29,479 nucleotides of DNA, from the IMG/VR virus record IMGVR_UViG_3300010354_000410, positions 1-29,479 of that record, one strand, 5' to 3'. The notes under the pieces are model-generated. The model was not told where the DNA came from, did no database searches, and saw only the letters and a program-made list of their open reading frames with translations. The translations under genes and the position numbers were made by a program. Shown here piece by piece: positions 9,341 to 17,875 of the stretch (position 1 is the first letter of the stretch; each line of letters starts with the position of its first letter). The DNA is from a virus.

Positions 9341-9343
9341 CCG

Positions 9344-9375
9344 ACAACCCCCAGAAATGGGGGTTGTTTCTTTTC
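9344..9375 (+). terminator. Rho-independent terminator
   Basis: The arms ACAACCCCC (9344-9352) and GGGGGTTGT (9359-9367) pair perfectly around an AGAAAT loop and are followed by TTCTTTT. It closes the replication/nucleotide transcript after the barrel gene and separates it from the glycosyltransferase gene. I see no clear promoter in the 25 bases between this and the next ribosome site, so some read-through may feed the next genes. Confidence 0.88.
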
Positions 9376-9399
9376 ATACATAGTAATAAAGGGGATTCT

Positions 9400-10464
9400 A
9401 TGTCAACTAGCGGTAACTCGAAAAGAAGAATTCTTTTCATTATTAAGCAACGGTATGCTTACGGCGAAATAACAAAAGCATACGGTCTTTATAATTCATG
9501 TGACTTTATCGCAAGAAAATTAAACGAAGTCGGAATTGTATCTGAAGTTGTTCAAGTTGTTGACAATAATTCAATTGACAGAGAAGTTGCCAGATTTAAA
9601 CCAACAGATGTATTTATAGAAGCACTATGGGTTGTCCCTGATAAATTTAGGGTTCTTTCCCGATTACATCCAACAGTGAAATGGCATATTCGTTTACATT
9701 CTAAGACACCATTTATTGCAACCGAATCTATAACTTTTGATTGGTTAAATCAATATATGCAATTAAATGCAGAAGGTATTGATATAGAATTAAGTGCAAA
9801 CAGTCGTGAATTTTATGATAATCTAAAAAATATTTATCGTAGAAATGTTTCATACACACCAAATTTATATCATCCCAATCAAATAGAATGCTCTGCTCCA
9901 ACTATAAGAACACATGGAGATGAAGTTCATATAGGAATTTTTGGTGCATTGCGACCACTCAAGAATCATTTACAGCAGGCAGTCTGGGCATTGGAATATG
10001 CTAATGAAATAAATAAGAATGTCGCTGTACATATAAATGTCAGTGAACATGAATCAAATTCTGCTGTGCATGGTATTGGAAATGTATTGACAAATTTGAG
10101 AAATTTATTTAATAGTCCTGGATGTAAAGGACGATTAGTAGAACACCCCTGGTATCCCCATTCTACTTTTTTAAAGGTTGTAGGTCAAATGGATCTTGGA
10201 ATGCAAGTTTCGTTCAGTGAAACTTTTAACATAACTGCTGCTGACTTTGTTTATATGGGAGTACCAATTGTTGTTTCAACTGAAATACCATTTGTCAATG
10301 GTTTATGTAAAATCAATACCAATTCTTCGGATGAAGCAGTTGCTGCTATGAAGATTGCAACAAAATTTGGAAGATTTGGTTTAAACAGAATTAATAAAAT
10401 GCTTTTAAATAAATGGAATGATAAAGCATTTAAAGAATGGAAAGAACTACTTAAAGGAGATTGA
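9400..10464 (+). CDS. GT-B fold glycosyltransferase (GT4-like)
   Basis: A 354-residue protein without signal peptide. It starts with a Rossmann-like strand (RRILFIIKQRYAYGEI). The second half (from about 178, VHIGIFGALRPLKNHLQQA) is the nucleotide-sugar-binding domain of GT-B enzymes. The block SFSETFNITAADFVYMGVPI at 271-290 corresponds to the acidic donor-binding motif of GT4-type enzymes. It likely acts in the cytoplasm, transferring sugar to a protein, DNA base or surface glycan; the acceptor is unknown. The start at 9400 follows AAAGGGG, and an earlier in-frame ATG at 9364 lies in the terminator. It sits between two genes for exported proteins, so surface glycan change is a reasonable inference. 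Confidence 0.82.
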   Translation: MSTSGNSKRRILFIIKQRYAYGEITKAYGLYNSCDFIARKLNEVGIVSEVVQVVDNNSIDREVARFKPTDVFIEALWVVPDKFRVLSRLHPTVKWHIRLHSKTPFIATESITFDWLNQYMQLNAEGIDIELSANSREFYDNLKNIYRRNVSYTPNLYHPNQIECSAPTIRTHGDEVHIGIFGALRPLKNHLQQAVWALEYANEINKNVAVHINVSEHESNSAVHGIGNVLTNLRNLFNSPGCKGRLVEHPWYPHSTFLKVVGQMDLGMQVSFSETFNITAADFVYMGVPIVVSTEIPFVNGLCKINTNSSDEAVAAMKIATKFGRFGLNRINKMLLNKWNDKAFKEWKELLKGD

Positions 10465-10465
10465 A

Positions 10466-11782
10466 ATGAAAAAACTATTCACACTAGTATTGGCACTGTT
10501 TGTAAACATTTGCGCATTTGCACAAACCCCACCAACTAAGGTTGTACAACCTGATGGAACAATACAACTTGTTCCTGTACCACCAGCGACAGTTTATACT
10601 CCATATTACATAGATCCATCTATGAATTATCGTATTCTACTCGAATCGCAATGGTCAAATAAAGATTGGGATGGAAGAAATAAAAACGGAACAATTGCAA
10701 AGAAAGATGATATTATAGATGTTCGTATTCTTGCCCAACCTATATCAAAAACTAAGGTTGTAAATGGAAAAACAGTACAACTTTGGAGTGTGTTCCGTGG
10801 TGGTGATTTTATCGTATCTTGGGATAACACAAAATTTGAACTATTACCACCTCTTGTTGGTGGATTCGGATACGATACAACTGTTATGAATTCTGCTAAG
10901 TCTGGTATCGTTGCACCAGATCAATCTGGTGGAGTTAATGAGTCTGTTCTTCCTCAAGATGGGACAGTTTTATTTCATGCTGAAGCACTTCCTGCACCAG
11001 AAAAAAGAATTCCTGCACTAAAACCATTATATTATCAATGGAATTTTGATGGTTATCTATGGGCAAATTCATATAGACTCATGGGAACTTTACGTTTTAA
11101 GGTAAAGGGTGATTTTTATTATCCAACAAGTCAATTAACTGATATAAAAATTCTTCCAACCGTAACTGTAAATGGAGTAGAAACTAAAACTCGTATTGAT
11201 GGAAGTCCAACCATAGGAACCAATATTTTAAGCGAAATTAGAAATGGAACTAATGGTATTAAATTTGGTGCTGGTGCTGACTACACAGTTTCACATTCAT
11301 TGATTGCACCAACAACTAAATTCAAAGTTGGAGATACTGTTCCTGTAAGAGTTGTTGTGAAGAACGAAACTCTTCCGCAAAGAGTATCAAGTGTTTCTTC
11401 TATTTTTGTCTGGGATAATACCAAACTAGAATTTATGGGAACGAATACAACTGGAGCAAAACCAGGTATGATCAATAGAATTGACATGGTTGGTCCTGGT
11501 GGTGTAAATGAAGTTACCGTACCAAAAGATGGTAATGCTTGGCATAATTGGTTATGTCTTCTAACTGATAAAACATATCTTGATAAAGAAACTCTTATAG
11601 TTACACTTAACTTTAAAGTGATCTCCGCATTTGATACTACTTCAGTTGAATTGATTCAACAAAATGATCCTAGAATTGCTGGTCTTATTCAGTATGATGA
11701 AACTGGCGTATTGGGAAGTGATATTCCTGGAGTGTTTGTAACTGGTCAAAAAACAAATGCAGTTGTAAATGGAACTCCATGA
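10466..11782 (+). CDS. Secreted protein with two cohesin-like repeats
   Basis: A 438-residue protein with a Sec signal peptide (1-19, cleavage AFA before Q). Two similar modules follow, about 82-235 and 288-425. Each holds a strand like FIVSWDNTKFEL or IFVWDNTKLEF, then GGVNExxxPxDG (155-166 and 346-356), and later a strand FKVKG/FKVIS. This pattern resembles cohesin/carbohydrate-binding-type beta-sandwich modules of large secreted proteins. No membrane anchor, dockerin or sorting tail is visible. The ATG at 10466 follows AAAGGAGA; the ORF upstream of it overlaps the glycosyltransferase. Probably exported to the periplasm or surface, with binding rather than catalytic function. The exact family is unproven. 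Confidence 0.7.
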   Translation: MKKLFTLVLALFVNICAFAQTPPTKVVQPDGTIQLVPVPPATVYTPYYIDPSMNYRILLESQWSNKDWDGRNKNGTIAKKDDIIDVRILAQPISKTKVVNGKTVQLWSVFRGGDFIVSWDNTKFELLPPLVGGFGYDTTVMNSAKSGIVAPDQSGGVNESVLPQDGTVLFHAEALPAPEKRIPALKPLYYQWNFDGYLWANSYRLMGTLRFKVKGDFYYPTSQLTDIKILPTVTVNGVETKTRIDGSPTIGTNILSEIRNGTNGIKFGAGADYTVSHSLIAPTTKFKVGDTVPVRVVVKNETLPQRVSSVSSIFVWDNTKLEFMGTNTTGAKPGMINRIDMVGPGGVNEVTVPKDGNAWHNWLCLLTDKTYLDKETLIVTLNFKVISAFDTTSVELIQQNDPRIAGLIQYDETGVLGSDIPGVFVTGQKTNAVVNGTP

Positions 11783-12180
11783 TGTATGAATATGTTGTTT
11801 CTCAAGTTGTTAAAGTTGTAGATGGTGATACTCTAGATCTAATTATAGATGTTGGATTTGACATGATGCGTAAAGAAAGAATACGCATAAATCGTGTAGA
11901 TACTCCAGAGAGCAAAACTACAAATGAACTTGAGAAAAAACTAGGATTAGATGCTAAACAGTATGTTGAATCGTGGGTTGAAAAACAAAAACAAATAAGA
12001 ATAAAAACTTTCAAAGACGATAAATATGGTAGAATTCTTGGTGAGTTGTTTGGTGACTCTGGTGAATGTTTAAATGATCTTTTAATTGAACACGGATATG
12101 CTTGGGAATATAACGGAGAAACCAAGAAAAAAGATTTCAAACTGTTATTAGAGAAAAGGAATAAAAATGGACATACCTGA
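11779..12180 (+). CDS. Staphylococcal nuclease-like (TNase) protein
   Basis: A 133-residue SNase-fold protein. The DGDT loop near residue 15, RINRVDTPES (calcium and catalytic arginine/glutamate region) and KYGRILGELF (second catalytic arginine) match the family. There is no signal peptide, unlike exported thermonucleases, so it would act in the host cytoplasm, for example in host DNA breakdown or nucleic acid processing. The first ATG overlaps the previous stop (ATGA) and a second ATG follows at once at 11782; either may be used. Its end overlaps the FtsZ-like gene by 14 nt. Confidence 0.87.
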   Translation: MMYEYVVSQVVKVVDGDTLDLIIDVGFDMMRKERIRINRVDTPESKTTNELEKKLGLDAKQYVESWVEKQKQIRIKTFKDDKYGRILGELFGDSGECLNDLLIEHGYAWEYNGETKKKDFKLLLEKRNKNGHT

Positions 12181-13360
12181 TTTAGAAATACCCGATCTAG
12201 AGTTAGAAGATTATAAGGAACCAGATACTACAATCGAAGATGTTGCTGATGAAAGTGGTGGATCTCATATTTTTGCATGGATAGGATCTGGTCAGGGTGG
12301 TGGTAGAATAGCAAAAGCATTCTATGACCGTGGTTATAAGAAGTGCATTGCTGTCAATACATCAAAGCAAGATTTATCAATTCTAGACATTCCAGAAACC
12401 CAGAAAATGCTTCTCGACATCGGAGAAGAGGGTGCAGGCAAGGACATGGAAAGAGGAGCAAATGCTACACTCAAATACAAACAAGAGATCTTTGATCTCA
12501 TGCGTAAAGTCTATGGCACAAAGGTGGATCATATTATGGTTTGCATTGGTGCTGGCGGTGGTAGCGGAAGTGGTTCCTCTCTTGTTCTGATCGACATTGC
12601 CAAGAAGTACATGAAATTTATCGGTCACGACAAACCAGAAGAGCGCGTAGGAGTCGTTATGTCTCTACCAACCCGTGGAGAGGCAACCTCACCCAAAGTC
12701 TCCTACAACGCTTATAGAGTCTTAAAACAAATAGGTGCACAAGCAGAGCGTAAGGAAATATCACCTCTGGTTATCCTAGACAATGCACGAATTGAAAAAA
12801 TGTACACAAACTTAACAGTCAAGGAATTCTGGAATACAATTAACAGCACAGTATCTGGACTGTTTCATATCTTTAATGTGCTTTCAAAGCATCCATCCCA
12901 GTATACATCATTCGATCCTACTGATTATGCAACAACATTCCGTTGTGGTGGTGTAATGGTAATGGGAGTTTCCAAATTAAATATTGATGGAAACAAACCA
13001 GCATCAAAGACATCAAATGAAACAGAGATTTCTAAATCAATCAAGAGTAATATTGATAAGACTCTTCTTGCTGAAATAGACATCTCAAATGGAACATTTG
13101 CTGCTTGTTGTGCAGTTGGAGGAAAGGATCTAATGGCAAACACAGCAGGACTGATGGACAGTCTATCCTATGGGTTTGATACATTATCTTCCCTTGTTCC
13201 AAATGCAACATTCCATAGAGGTATCTACGAAGATGATAAACCAACATTGAGACTATATACTTTAGTGTCTGGTCTTAAAATACCAAACAAGCGTTTAGAA
13301 CAATTTAAACTGAACTTTGAAAACAAAGTATTTGATGAAAAACACCCATTTGATTCTTAA
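12167..13360 (+). CDS. FtsZ/tubulin-like GTPase
   Basis: A 397-residue protein with the tubulin/FtsZ fold. The first phosphate loop is GSGQGGGRIA (40-49). The tubulin signature is GAGGGSGSGS (128-137), a variant of GGGTGSG. The T7-like synergy loop is FDPTD (249-253) followed by GGVMVMG, which keeps the two catalytic acids that FtsZ uses to fire GTP hydrolysis in the adjacent subunit. It should therefore form dynamic filaments. An acidic, repetitive amino-terminal tail of about 33 residues (IPDLEIPDLELEDY) precedes the fold. Phage tubulins (PhuZ, TubZ-type) centre or move phage DNA in large phages; alternatively the protein may interfere with host division. AAAGGAA precedes the ATG. Genuine phage tubulins are unusual in T4-like genomes as far as I know. 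Confidence 0.85.
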   Translation: MDIPDLEIPDLELEDYKEPDTTIEDVADESGGSHIFAWIGSGQGGGRIAKAFYDRGYKKCIAVNTSKQDLSILDIPETQKMLLDIGEEGAGKDMERGANATLKYKQEIFDLMRKVYGTKVDHIMVCIGAGGGSGSGSSLVLIDIAKKYMKFIGHDKPEERVGVVMSLPTRGEATSPKVSYNAYRVLKQIGAQAERKEISPLVILDNARIEKMYTNLTVKEFWNTINSTVSGLFHIFNVLSKHPSQYTSFDPTDYATTFRCGGVMVMGVSKLNIDGNKPASKTSNETEISKSIKSNIDKTLLAEIDISNGTFAACCAVGGKDLMANTAGLMDSLSYGFDTLSSLVPNATFHRGIYEDDKPTLRLYTLVSGLKIPNKRLEQFKLNFENKVFDEKHPFDS

Positions 13361-13362
13361 CT

Positions 13363-13917
13363 ATGCACATCGCTGGAATTGACTATTCTCTAAATGGACC
13401 TTCTATTTGTGTGTTCGACACAAAGAACAAATTTAATTTTGATAACTGTTCTTTTTACTATTTAACAGATACCAAGAAATACGCAACGACTTTCCGTGGC
13501 AACATACACGGAGAGTCGTTTGCTGATTATAACGGTGACTGTGAAAGATATGGATCTATATCTGATTGGGTTATGAGAATTTGTATTGGATGTTCTAGAG
13601 TAGCGTTAGAAGGTTATGCTTATAATGCTACTGGCAGAGTATTTAACATAGCAGAGAATACTGGAGTTTTAAAGTACAAACTATATCAGGCATCGATTCC
13701 TGTATATGTGATTGAACCAACTGTTGTAAAGAAATTAGCAACAGGAAAAGGAAATGCAGACAAACAGATGATGTTTGATTCTTTCTTTGAAGAAACTAAA
13801 CTAGATTTGCATAATATGATAACTCCCAACAAAACTAATGTTGGGAGTCCAGTGACTGATATAGTCGATTCTTATTATATCTGCAAGCAATTATTTCATG
13901 AGATTATTGGAGTTTAA
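13363..13917 (+). CDS. RuvC-like Holliday junction resolvase
   Basis: A 184-residue RNase H-fold nuclease. It begins MHIAGIDYSLNG (D7), has ALEGYAY (E83) after the fourth strand, the GRVFNIAENTGVLKYKL helix and a final DIVDSY with D166 and D169. These are the four acids expected of a RuvC-type enzyme. It would resolve branched DNA before packaging, a role filled by endonuclease VII (gp49) in T4. The ATG lies two bases after the previous stop. It is the last plus-strand gene of this block, and its 3' end overlaps the convergent minus-strand gene by 27 nt. Confidence 0.82.
   Translation: MHIAGIDYSLNGPSICVFDTKNKFNFDNCSFYYLTDTKKYATTFRGNIHGESFADYNGDCERYGSISDWVMRICIGCSRVALEGYAYNATGRVFNIAENTGVLKYKLYQASIPVYVIEPTVVKKLATGKGNADKQMMFDSFFEETKLDLHNMITPNKTNVGSPVTDIVDSYYICKQLFHEIIGV
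13822..13848 (-). terminator. Possible terminator of the minus-strand late operon, inside the resolvase gene
   Basis: ACTCCCAACA and TGTTGGGAGT pair perfectly around a 7-nt loop. The hairpin lies inside the end of the RuvC-like gene and just downstream of the last gene of the minus-strand operon. On the minus strand it is followed by TATCATATTAT, which is AT-rich but not a clean U-tract. It may end minus-strand transcription or block read-through between the convergent operons. Confidence 0.45.
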
Positions 13918-15372
13918 AAAAGACTCAACAATCTTTCTTCTCAATGGACCTTTTTTGGTGTATCTTTTTTGTGCTGATACTGGAACTGCTACATCTTCTG
14001 GTCCACCTAATCCTGCAATGCCACCAGCACCGACACTCATTTCTTCTTTTAATTTTTTGACTTTCTTTTGTTTTGGTTCTACTGTAGTTGTGTGTTTTAC
14101 TATTTTTGGACCTTCTTCGGCAGTATAGTCCACGAAAGGAACATTAGAATGTGGTTGTTCTCTTTCTTTGGTAAATCCTCTTTCAACTCCTCTTCTTCTA
14201 TTTGAAGCACTGAATCCGTGTATTCCTTCTTCGGTGAGTTTAGCAAGAGATACTTCTTTGATTGATCCATCTTCTTGTGGTATACCGAATGCCGATACAA
14301 GACCTTCGTGCTTTTGACCATGCATAGGAACAATTCCCATTTGATGTGCGTGTTCATGGAATTGATCTAGCATGTGTTTCTTTGCTTGTGAAATATGGTG
14401 CATATGATTTAACAGAGCGGATAGGTGTTCTCCATGAGTACCCATATGGGATTCTAGTTCAGATACTAAACCAGATCTTGCTTTATCACTCATATTTCTT
14501 TGAGTTGATTTTTCCATGTAACCATAGGAAGTTCTTGCGCCATGTAATGGTTGATGTAAATATGTTCTCATTGAATCTACAGATCTTTCACCTGTAGTTG
14601 CAACAACTTCGTTTGAATATTCCTGTAGAAACTTATGTAGTTTTGGATTTGCAAATACATTCTTTGCGTATTCTTGAACTTCTGGAGTCATTGCACTCAT
14701 TGCTTGATCTAAATGATGCTTGACTTTCTCGTTTCTTTCTTGATTTAATCTTATCTGACCAGATTTTATCTGAAGATCAGGAACAAATACATTGTCGTGT
14801 TTGAGTTGTTTGATATCAGGAACATTTGTTGTTCTAGTCAATTCATCATTGTCATTGACATGGTATTGACTATGAACCGCAATGCCAATTCCATGTTCTG
14901 TTGGTTTATATTTTACAGTATTTGGTTGAATGAAACCTTTTTCTTTTTCACCGTGATCTGCCCAGAGAAGATCTCCTTGAAATGCGTGTCCTGCTTGAAT
15001 TGGCATTTGCATTGCATGTGCAAGCATTTTCTTTCCATCCTCTGCCCAAGGAACACCAGCAGCATCTATTTCCTCTGGAGTGTGGAACATTTTCTTTCCA
15101 CTTTTATATGTGATGAAATATCTTCCGTCTAATTTTTTACCGACGACTAAACTGACTCCGCCATCTGCCTTTACAGACACAGTATGGTTGGGTGTGCTCT
15201 CACCGTTCATGAACTTATGCATTGCCTCTGCGTGCTTATATGCAAGCATTGGATCCCCATACATTGACCAATCGGCAATGTGGGTCATATGTCCAGTTGT
15301 TTCTGCTTCCTTTTTCTTTTCTTTCGCTTCCTGTAGATTTATGTTGTGGATAAGATGCGCTATTCGAATCAT
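13891..15372 (-). CDS. Ligase-like nucleotidyltransferase-fold protein of T4-like phages
   Basis: A 493-residue protein. Residues 64-90 contain KADG (68-71) in TVSVKADGGVSLVVG, the covalent nucleotidyltransferase motif I of DNA/RNA ligases. FQGDLLW (131-137) resembles ligase motif III, NTVKYKP (151-157) comes after it, and GIGIAV (161-166) resembles motif IV. Related proteins in T4-like marine phages are catalogued as a conserved family of unknown function (I believe DUF6267). The second half (from about 210) is helical and histidine/methionine-rich, ending in a basic tail. Its amino terminus INLQEAKEKK resembles a prohead-protease site, so it may be a packaged head protein. Start behind AAGAG. 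Last gene of the late operon. Confidence 0.72.
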   Translation of the reverse strand: MIRIAHLIHNINLQEAKEKKKEAETTGHMTHIADWSMYGDPMLAYKHAEAMHKFMNGESTPNHTVSVKADGGVSLVVGKKLDGRYFITYKSGKKMFHTPEEIDAAGVPWAEDGKKMLAHAMQMPIQAGHAFQGDLLWADHGEKEKGFIQPNTVKYKPTEHGIGIAVHSQYHVNDNDELTRTTNVPDIKQLKHDNVFVPDLQIKSGQIRLNQERNEKVKHHLDQAMSAMTPEVQEYAKNVFANPKLHKFLQEYSNEVVATTGERSVDSMRTYLHQPLHGARTSYGYMEKSTQRNMSDKARSGLVSELESHMGTHGEHLSALLNHMHHISQAKKHMLDQFHEHAHQMGIVPMHGQKHEGLVSAFGIPQEDGSIKEVSLAKLTEEGIHGFSASNRRRGVERGFTKEREQPHSNVPFVDYTAEEGPKIVKHTTTVEPKQKKVKKLKEEMSVGAGGIAGLGGPEDVAVPVSAQKRYTKKGPLRRKIVESFLNSNNLMK

Positions 15373-15743
15373 TTTAATTCTCTTAATATTTTATCAATTC
15401 TGTGGTCGGTGTTGATTGTATTGACATCCACTTCTGGAATATATTTGGGAATATATTGTAAATAAACTAGAAACGATTTCAGATATGAGTGCAAATCTTT
15501 ATGTATTTTATAAAACAATATTCTCGTACAAGCTTCTGCACCAAATACATTTTGTAAAATTATAATATGATTCAGTATAAGTCTTTCTTTAAGATCGTGA
15601 TTTTTTTTATATTTTATGAGCAATCTTTTGATATATTTAATTCTATTGATATCTTCATAGAACTCTGTTAATCCAGAAGATGAACTACTATTGTACATCT
15701 TCATTGCATATAAAATAAAGTTATCACTACTTAACTTGAGCAT
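15369..15743 (-). CDS. Conserved small protein of T4-like aquatic phages
   Basis: A 124-residue helical protein beginning MLKLSSDNFILYAMKMYNSS. The segments RIKYIKRLLIKYKKNHDLKE, RLILNHIIILQNVFGAEACT and LYFLV-type helices resemble, from memory, a conserved protein of unknown function in T4-like cyanophages (I think DUF7207). It overlaps the start of the ligase-like gene by 4 nt (ATGA type), so the two are coupled. No catalytic motif is seen. Cytoplasmic or virion-associated role unknown. Confidence 0.75.
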   Translation of the reverse strand: MLKLSSDNFILYAMKMYNSSSSSGLTEFYEDINRIKYIKRLLIKYKKNHDLKERLILNHIIILQNVFGAEACTRILFYKIHKDLHSYLKSFLVYLQYIPKYIPEVDVNTINTDHRIDKILRELK

Positions 15744-15744
15744 A

Positions 15745-16272
15745 TTATTTCTTCTTGTTTTTCTTCTTCTTGTCCTTTAGCATTTCCTTAAGTTTATCTA
15801 GTCTCTTTTTTGATTTAATCTTATGCTCAACTGCTTCTGCGATTTGTGCATCTTTTGGTTCTAGTTTTCCACTCAACTTGAATCCGTGTTCATCTTTTCC
15901 AAGATTGATTGTCAAATTGTATTTTGGAAGATCAGCACCTGTGTCGAATCCTTGTGAGAGATCGGTTTGTGGTGTTGCACCGAATACGATTCCATGACTT
16001 ACTTCAAATGTATTTGTATTTTCTATTGGGGTGTGTGTGCCAATTGGAAAATCTAAATTAAGATGATTTAGTTTGTATCGAAGTTCAACAACAGCATTAT
16101 GAGGATTCATTGTGCCTTTGCACCCCAACCAGTGATTGATCATTGCGTTGATTCGATGCAGACCTTCTGAAGTCTGTGGATTAAGACGCATTCTGCCTTG
16201 TACAGTTTCTGCATCAAATGGTGAAAATATACTCTTATATTCTGTTTGTGATTGTGATGTATAATTGTGCAT
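15745..16272 (-). CDS. Hypothetical late protein with lysine-rich tail
   Basis: A 175-residue protein starting MHNYTSQSQTEYKSIFSPFD. The middle part is beta-rich and the last 25 residues are almost all lysine and charged residues (KEMLKDKKKKNKKK), as in nucleic-acid-binding or charge-neutralising head proteins. A clear AAGGAA precedes the ATG. It lies between the basic 527-residue protein and a conserved small phage protein in the same transcript. I do not recognise the family; a virion or DNA-packaging role is inferred from context only. Confidence 0.72.
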   Translation of the reverse strand: MHNYTSQSQTEYKSIFSPFDAETVQGRMRLNPQTSEGLHRINAMINHWLGCKGTMNPHNAVVELRYKLNHLNLDFPIGTHTPIENTNTFEVSHGIVFGATPQTDLSQGFDTGADLPKYNLTINLGKDEHGFKLSGKLEPKDAQIAEAVEHKIKSKKRLDKLKEMLKDKKKKNKKK

Positions 16273-16291
16273 TTGTATTCCTTATTTCTAT

Positions 16292-17875
16292 TTAGTCAGC
16301 AGAATTTTTGTTCTTCTTGCCACTCTTCATTTTCCATTCAATGTATGTTGCTAATCTATGTCTTGCATTTTCTGGAGTATCACCCTTTACAACTACTTTA
16401 GCAATTCCTTTTAATCTCTTTGCTCTTTTATCTCTACTGCGTATCATGCTTCTTGTCATTTTTCCACGATGTGCTTCATTTTTAACTTCTTCATTGATTG
16501 CTTTTGGTTTTTGAACTGGTCTTGGTTTTGGTTTTGGTTTATTTCCACCACCACAACCACATCCTTCAGTTAGAAACTTCTCTTTGACTTTCAGTTGCAA
16601 TGGATTCATTGATTCATTTACTGAAGACCAATCACCACCACGCTTCTTGTACCATTTTGCTGCCCATGCATTTGCGTATGCTGATGGATAGACATCAAAT
16701 TTTTGACGAGCAAGTGCTTTTGCTTTTGACCATAGTTTTTTGTTTGTTGGTTTATTTTTTGATTCTATTAGCATTGGTCTTGTGTCTCCTTCAAATGATT
16801 CGTTAGTTCCACAACGACAACCCCATACGCGGAGTGCTGCGTTGATCTTTGACTTTGGATCATTTGCGGTCTTTGAACTGGTTCTTCTTCGTTTCATTCC
16901 ACACATGCGAGCACAGAATGATTTTCTACGCTTTTGTGTTTTGCCTGATAATTTGCCAAATCCACCCTTGCGTTTTGCTTCATCTTTGGTTTCGATACCC
17001 GCATGAATGCCCTGTCTGCGTGCTTCTGCGCGAGACAGACCACCTTCTGGGTGATTCTTACCTTTATCGAAACCTTTGTATGGTTTTTTACTTTTCTTTG
17101 CTTCGATAATTAGTTGTTGTAGTGGTTCAAACATTTCTCTTAGTCCTCTAAATGATGCTATTCTTCTTATTGTATCAATATGTTCTGGTTTCATGAAAGC
17201 ATAGTTACTCGTTACTATACCCGATACTCTCATAGCATCTTGTTCTTCTTCTTTTCCGTGGTATGATCTATGACCACCAGCAGATGCTGGCACACCTTTC
17301 AATGTTGCTCTTGTTGGTTTACCACCAATTCCAGTAACTCTTAGTGCTGTTGCGTTTTGAGCAGATCCTTTTCTGTCCATAACTCTGACAATTAGTGGTG
17401 GTAAACTTCTATTTGGATAATGTTTTCTTATTGAATCCATGAAGGCATTATATGCATGAAAACGATCATAATGATCCATTGAAGTAAAATCATTATCATT
17501 TATCATTCTCAATAATCGATCATGATATTCTTGTGGATTTTCTCCATGTTGAATAACATCGTCTTCTTTTAAATATGATTCGTTCATTTTTTTCTTTCCT
17601 GGCCTATATTTATTTCTCGGACCATCCCATGTTTTTCCAGACTTATGTGAAGACCATTGCTTTCCCTTGCGATGTGCTTCTTGTTTCTTACGAACTGCCT
17701 TTTTCTTTTCTTCTGGAGACATTTCACTCCATGTCTGTGGACTTTTATCTGATACTCTTCTTGATGGACGACATTTTACACGACCACGACCTTTATATTC
17801 ACCGCATTTGGATCCATCTTGAGCAGTCCATTTTTCCTTAAACCATCTTCTTAAGTCTTCTTTGAGATTAATCAT
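16292..17875 (-). CDS. Modular, very basic late protein (possible packaged polyprotein)
   Basis: A 527-residue lysine/arginine-rich protein made of several short modules. An amino-terminal basic module (about 1-95) is followed by a helical segment (95-200). A third module (about 258-355) contains GLSRAEARRQGI, GFGKLSGKTQKRRKSFC and a CARMCGMKRRR cluster. A fourth (about 375-420) holds YPSAYANAWAAKWYKKRGGD, then comes a GCGCGGG/proline-lysine linker and a basic tail. The third and fourth resemble small recurrent basic domains of aquatic phages (I believe DUF6321 and DUF5872). Modules are separated by short segments such as QQLIIEAKK, RPMLIESKN and EKFLTEGCG, which look like prohead-protease sites. 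Start overlaps the end of the large gene by 8 nt. Likely virion DNA-binding protein. Confidence 0.75.
   Translation of the reverse strand: MINLKEDLRRWFKEKWTAQDGSKCGEYKGRGRVKCRPSRRVSDKSPQTWSEMSPEEKKKAVRKKQEAHRKGKQWSSHKSGKTWDGPRNKYRPGKKKMNESYLKEDDVIQHGENPQEYHDRLLRMINDNDFTSMDHYDRFHAYNAFMDSIRKHYPNRSLPPLIVRVMDRKGSAQNATALRVTGIGGKPTRATLKGVPASAGGHRSYHGKEEEQDAMRVSGIVTSNYAFMKPEHIDTIRRIASFRGLREMFEPLQQLIIEAKKSKKPYKGFDKGKNHPEGGLSRAEARRQGIHAGIETKDEAKRKGGFGKLSGKTQKRRKSFCARMCGMKRRRTSSKTANDPKSKINAALRVWGCRCGTNESFEGDTRPMLIESKNKPTNKKLWSKAKALARQKFDVYPSAYANAWAAKWYKKRGGDWSSVNESMNPLQLKVKEKFLTEGCGCGGGNKPKPKPRPVQKPKAINEEVKNEAHRGKMTRSMIRSRDKRAKRLKGIAKVVVKGDTPENARHRLATYIEWKMKSGKKNKNSAD

Noticed and set aside
9611-9618. 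Exact TATAAATA on the minus strand inside the glycosyltransferase gene.
   Set aside because: No minus-strand gene follows it; treated as a chance copy, expected at this AT content.
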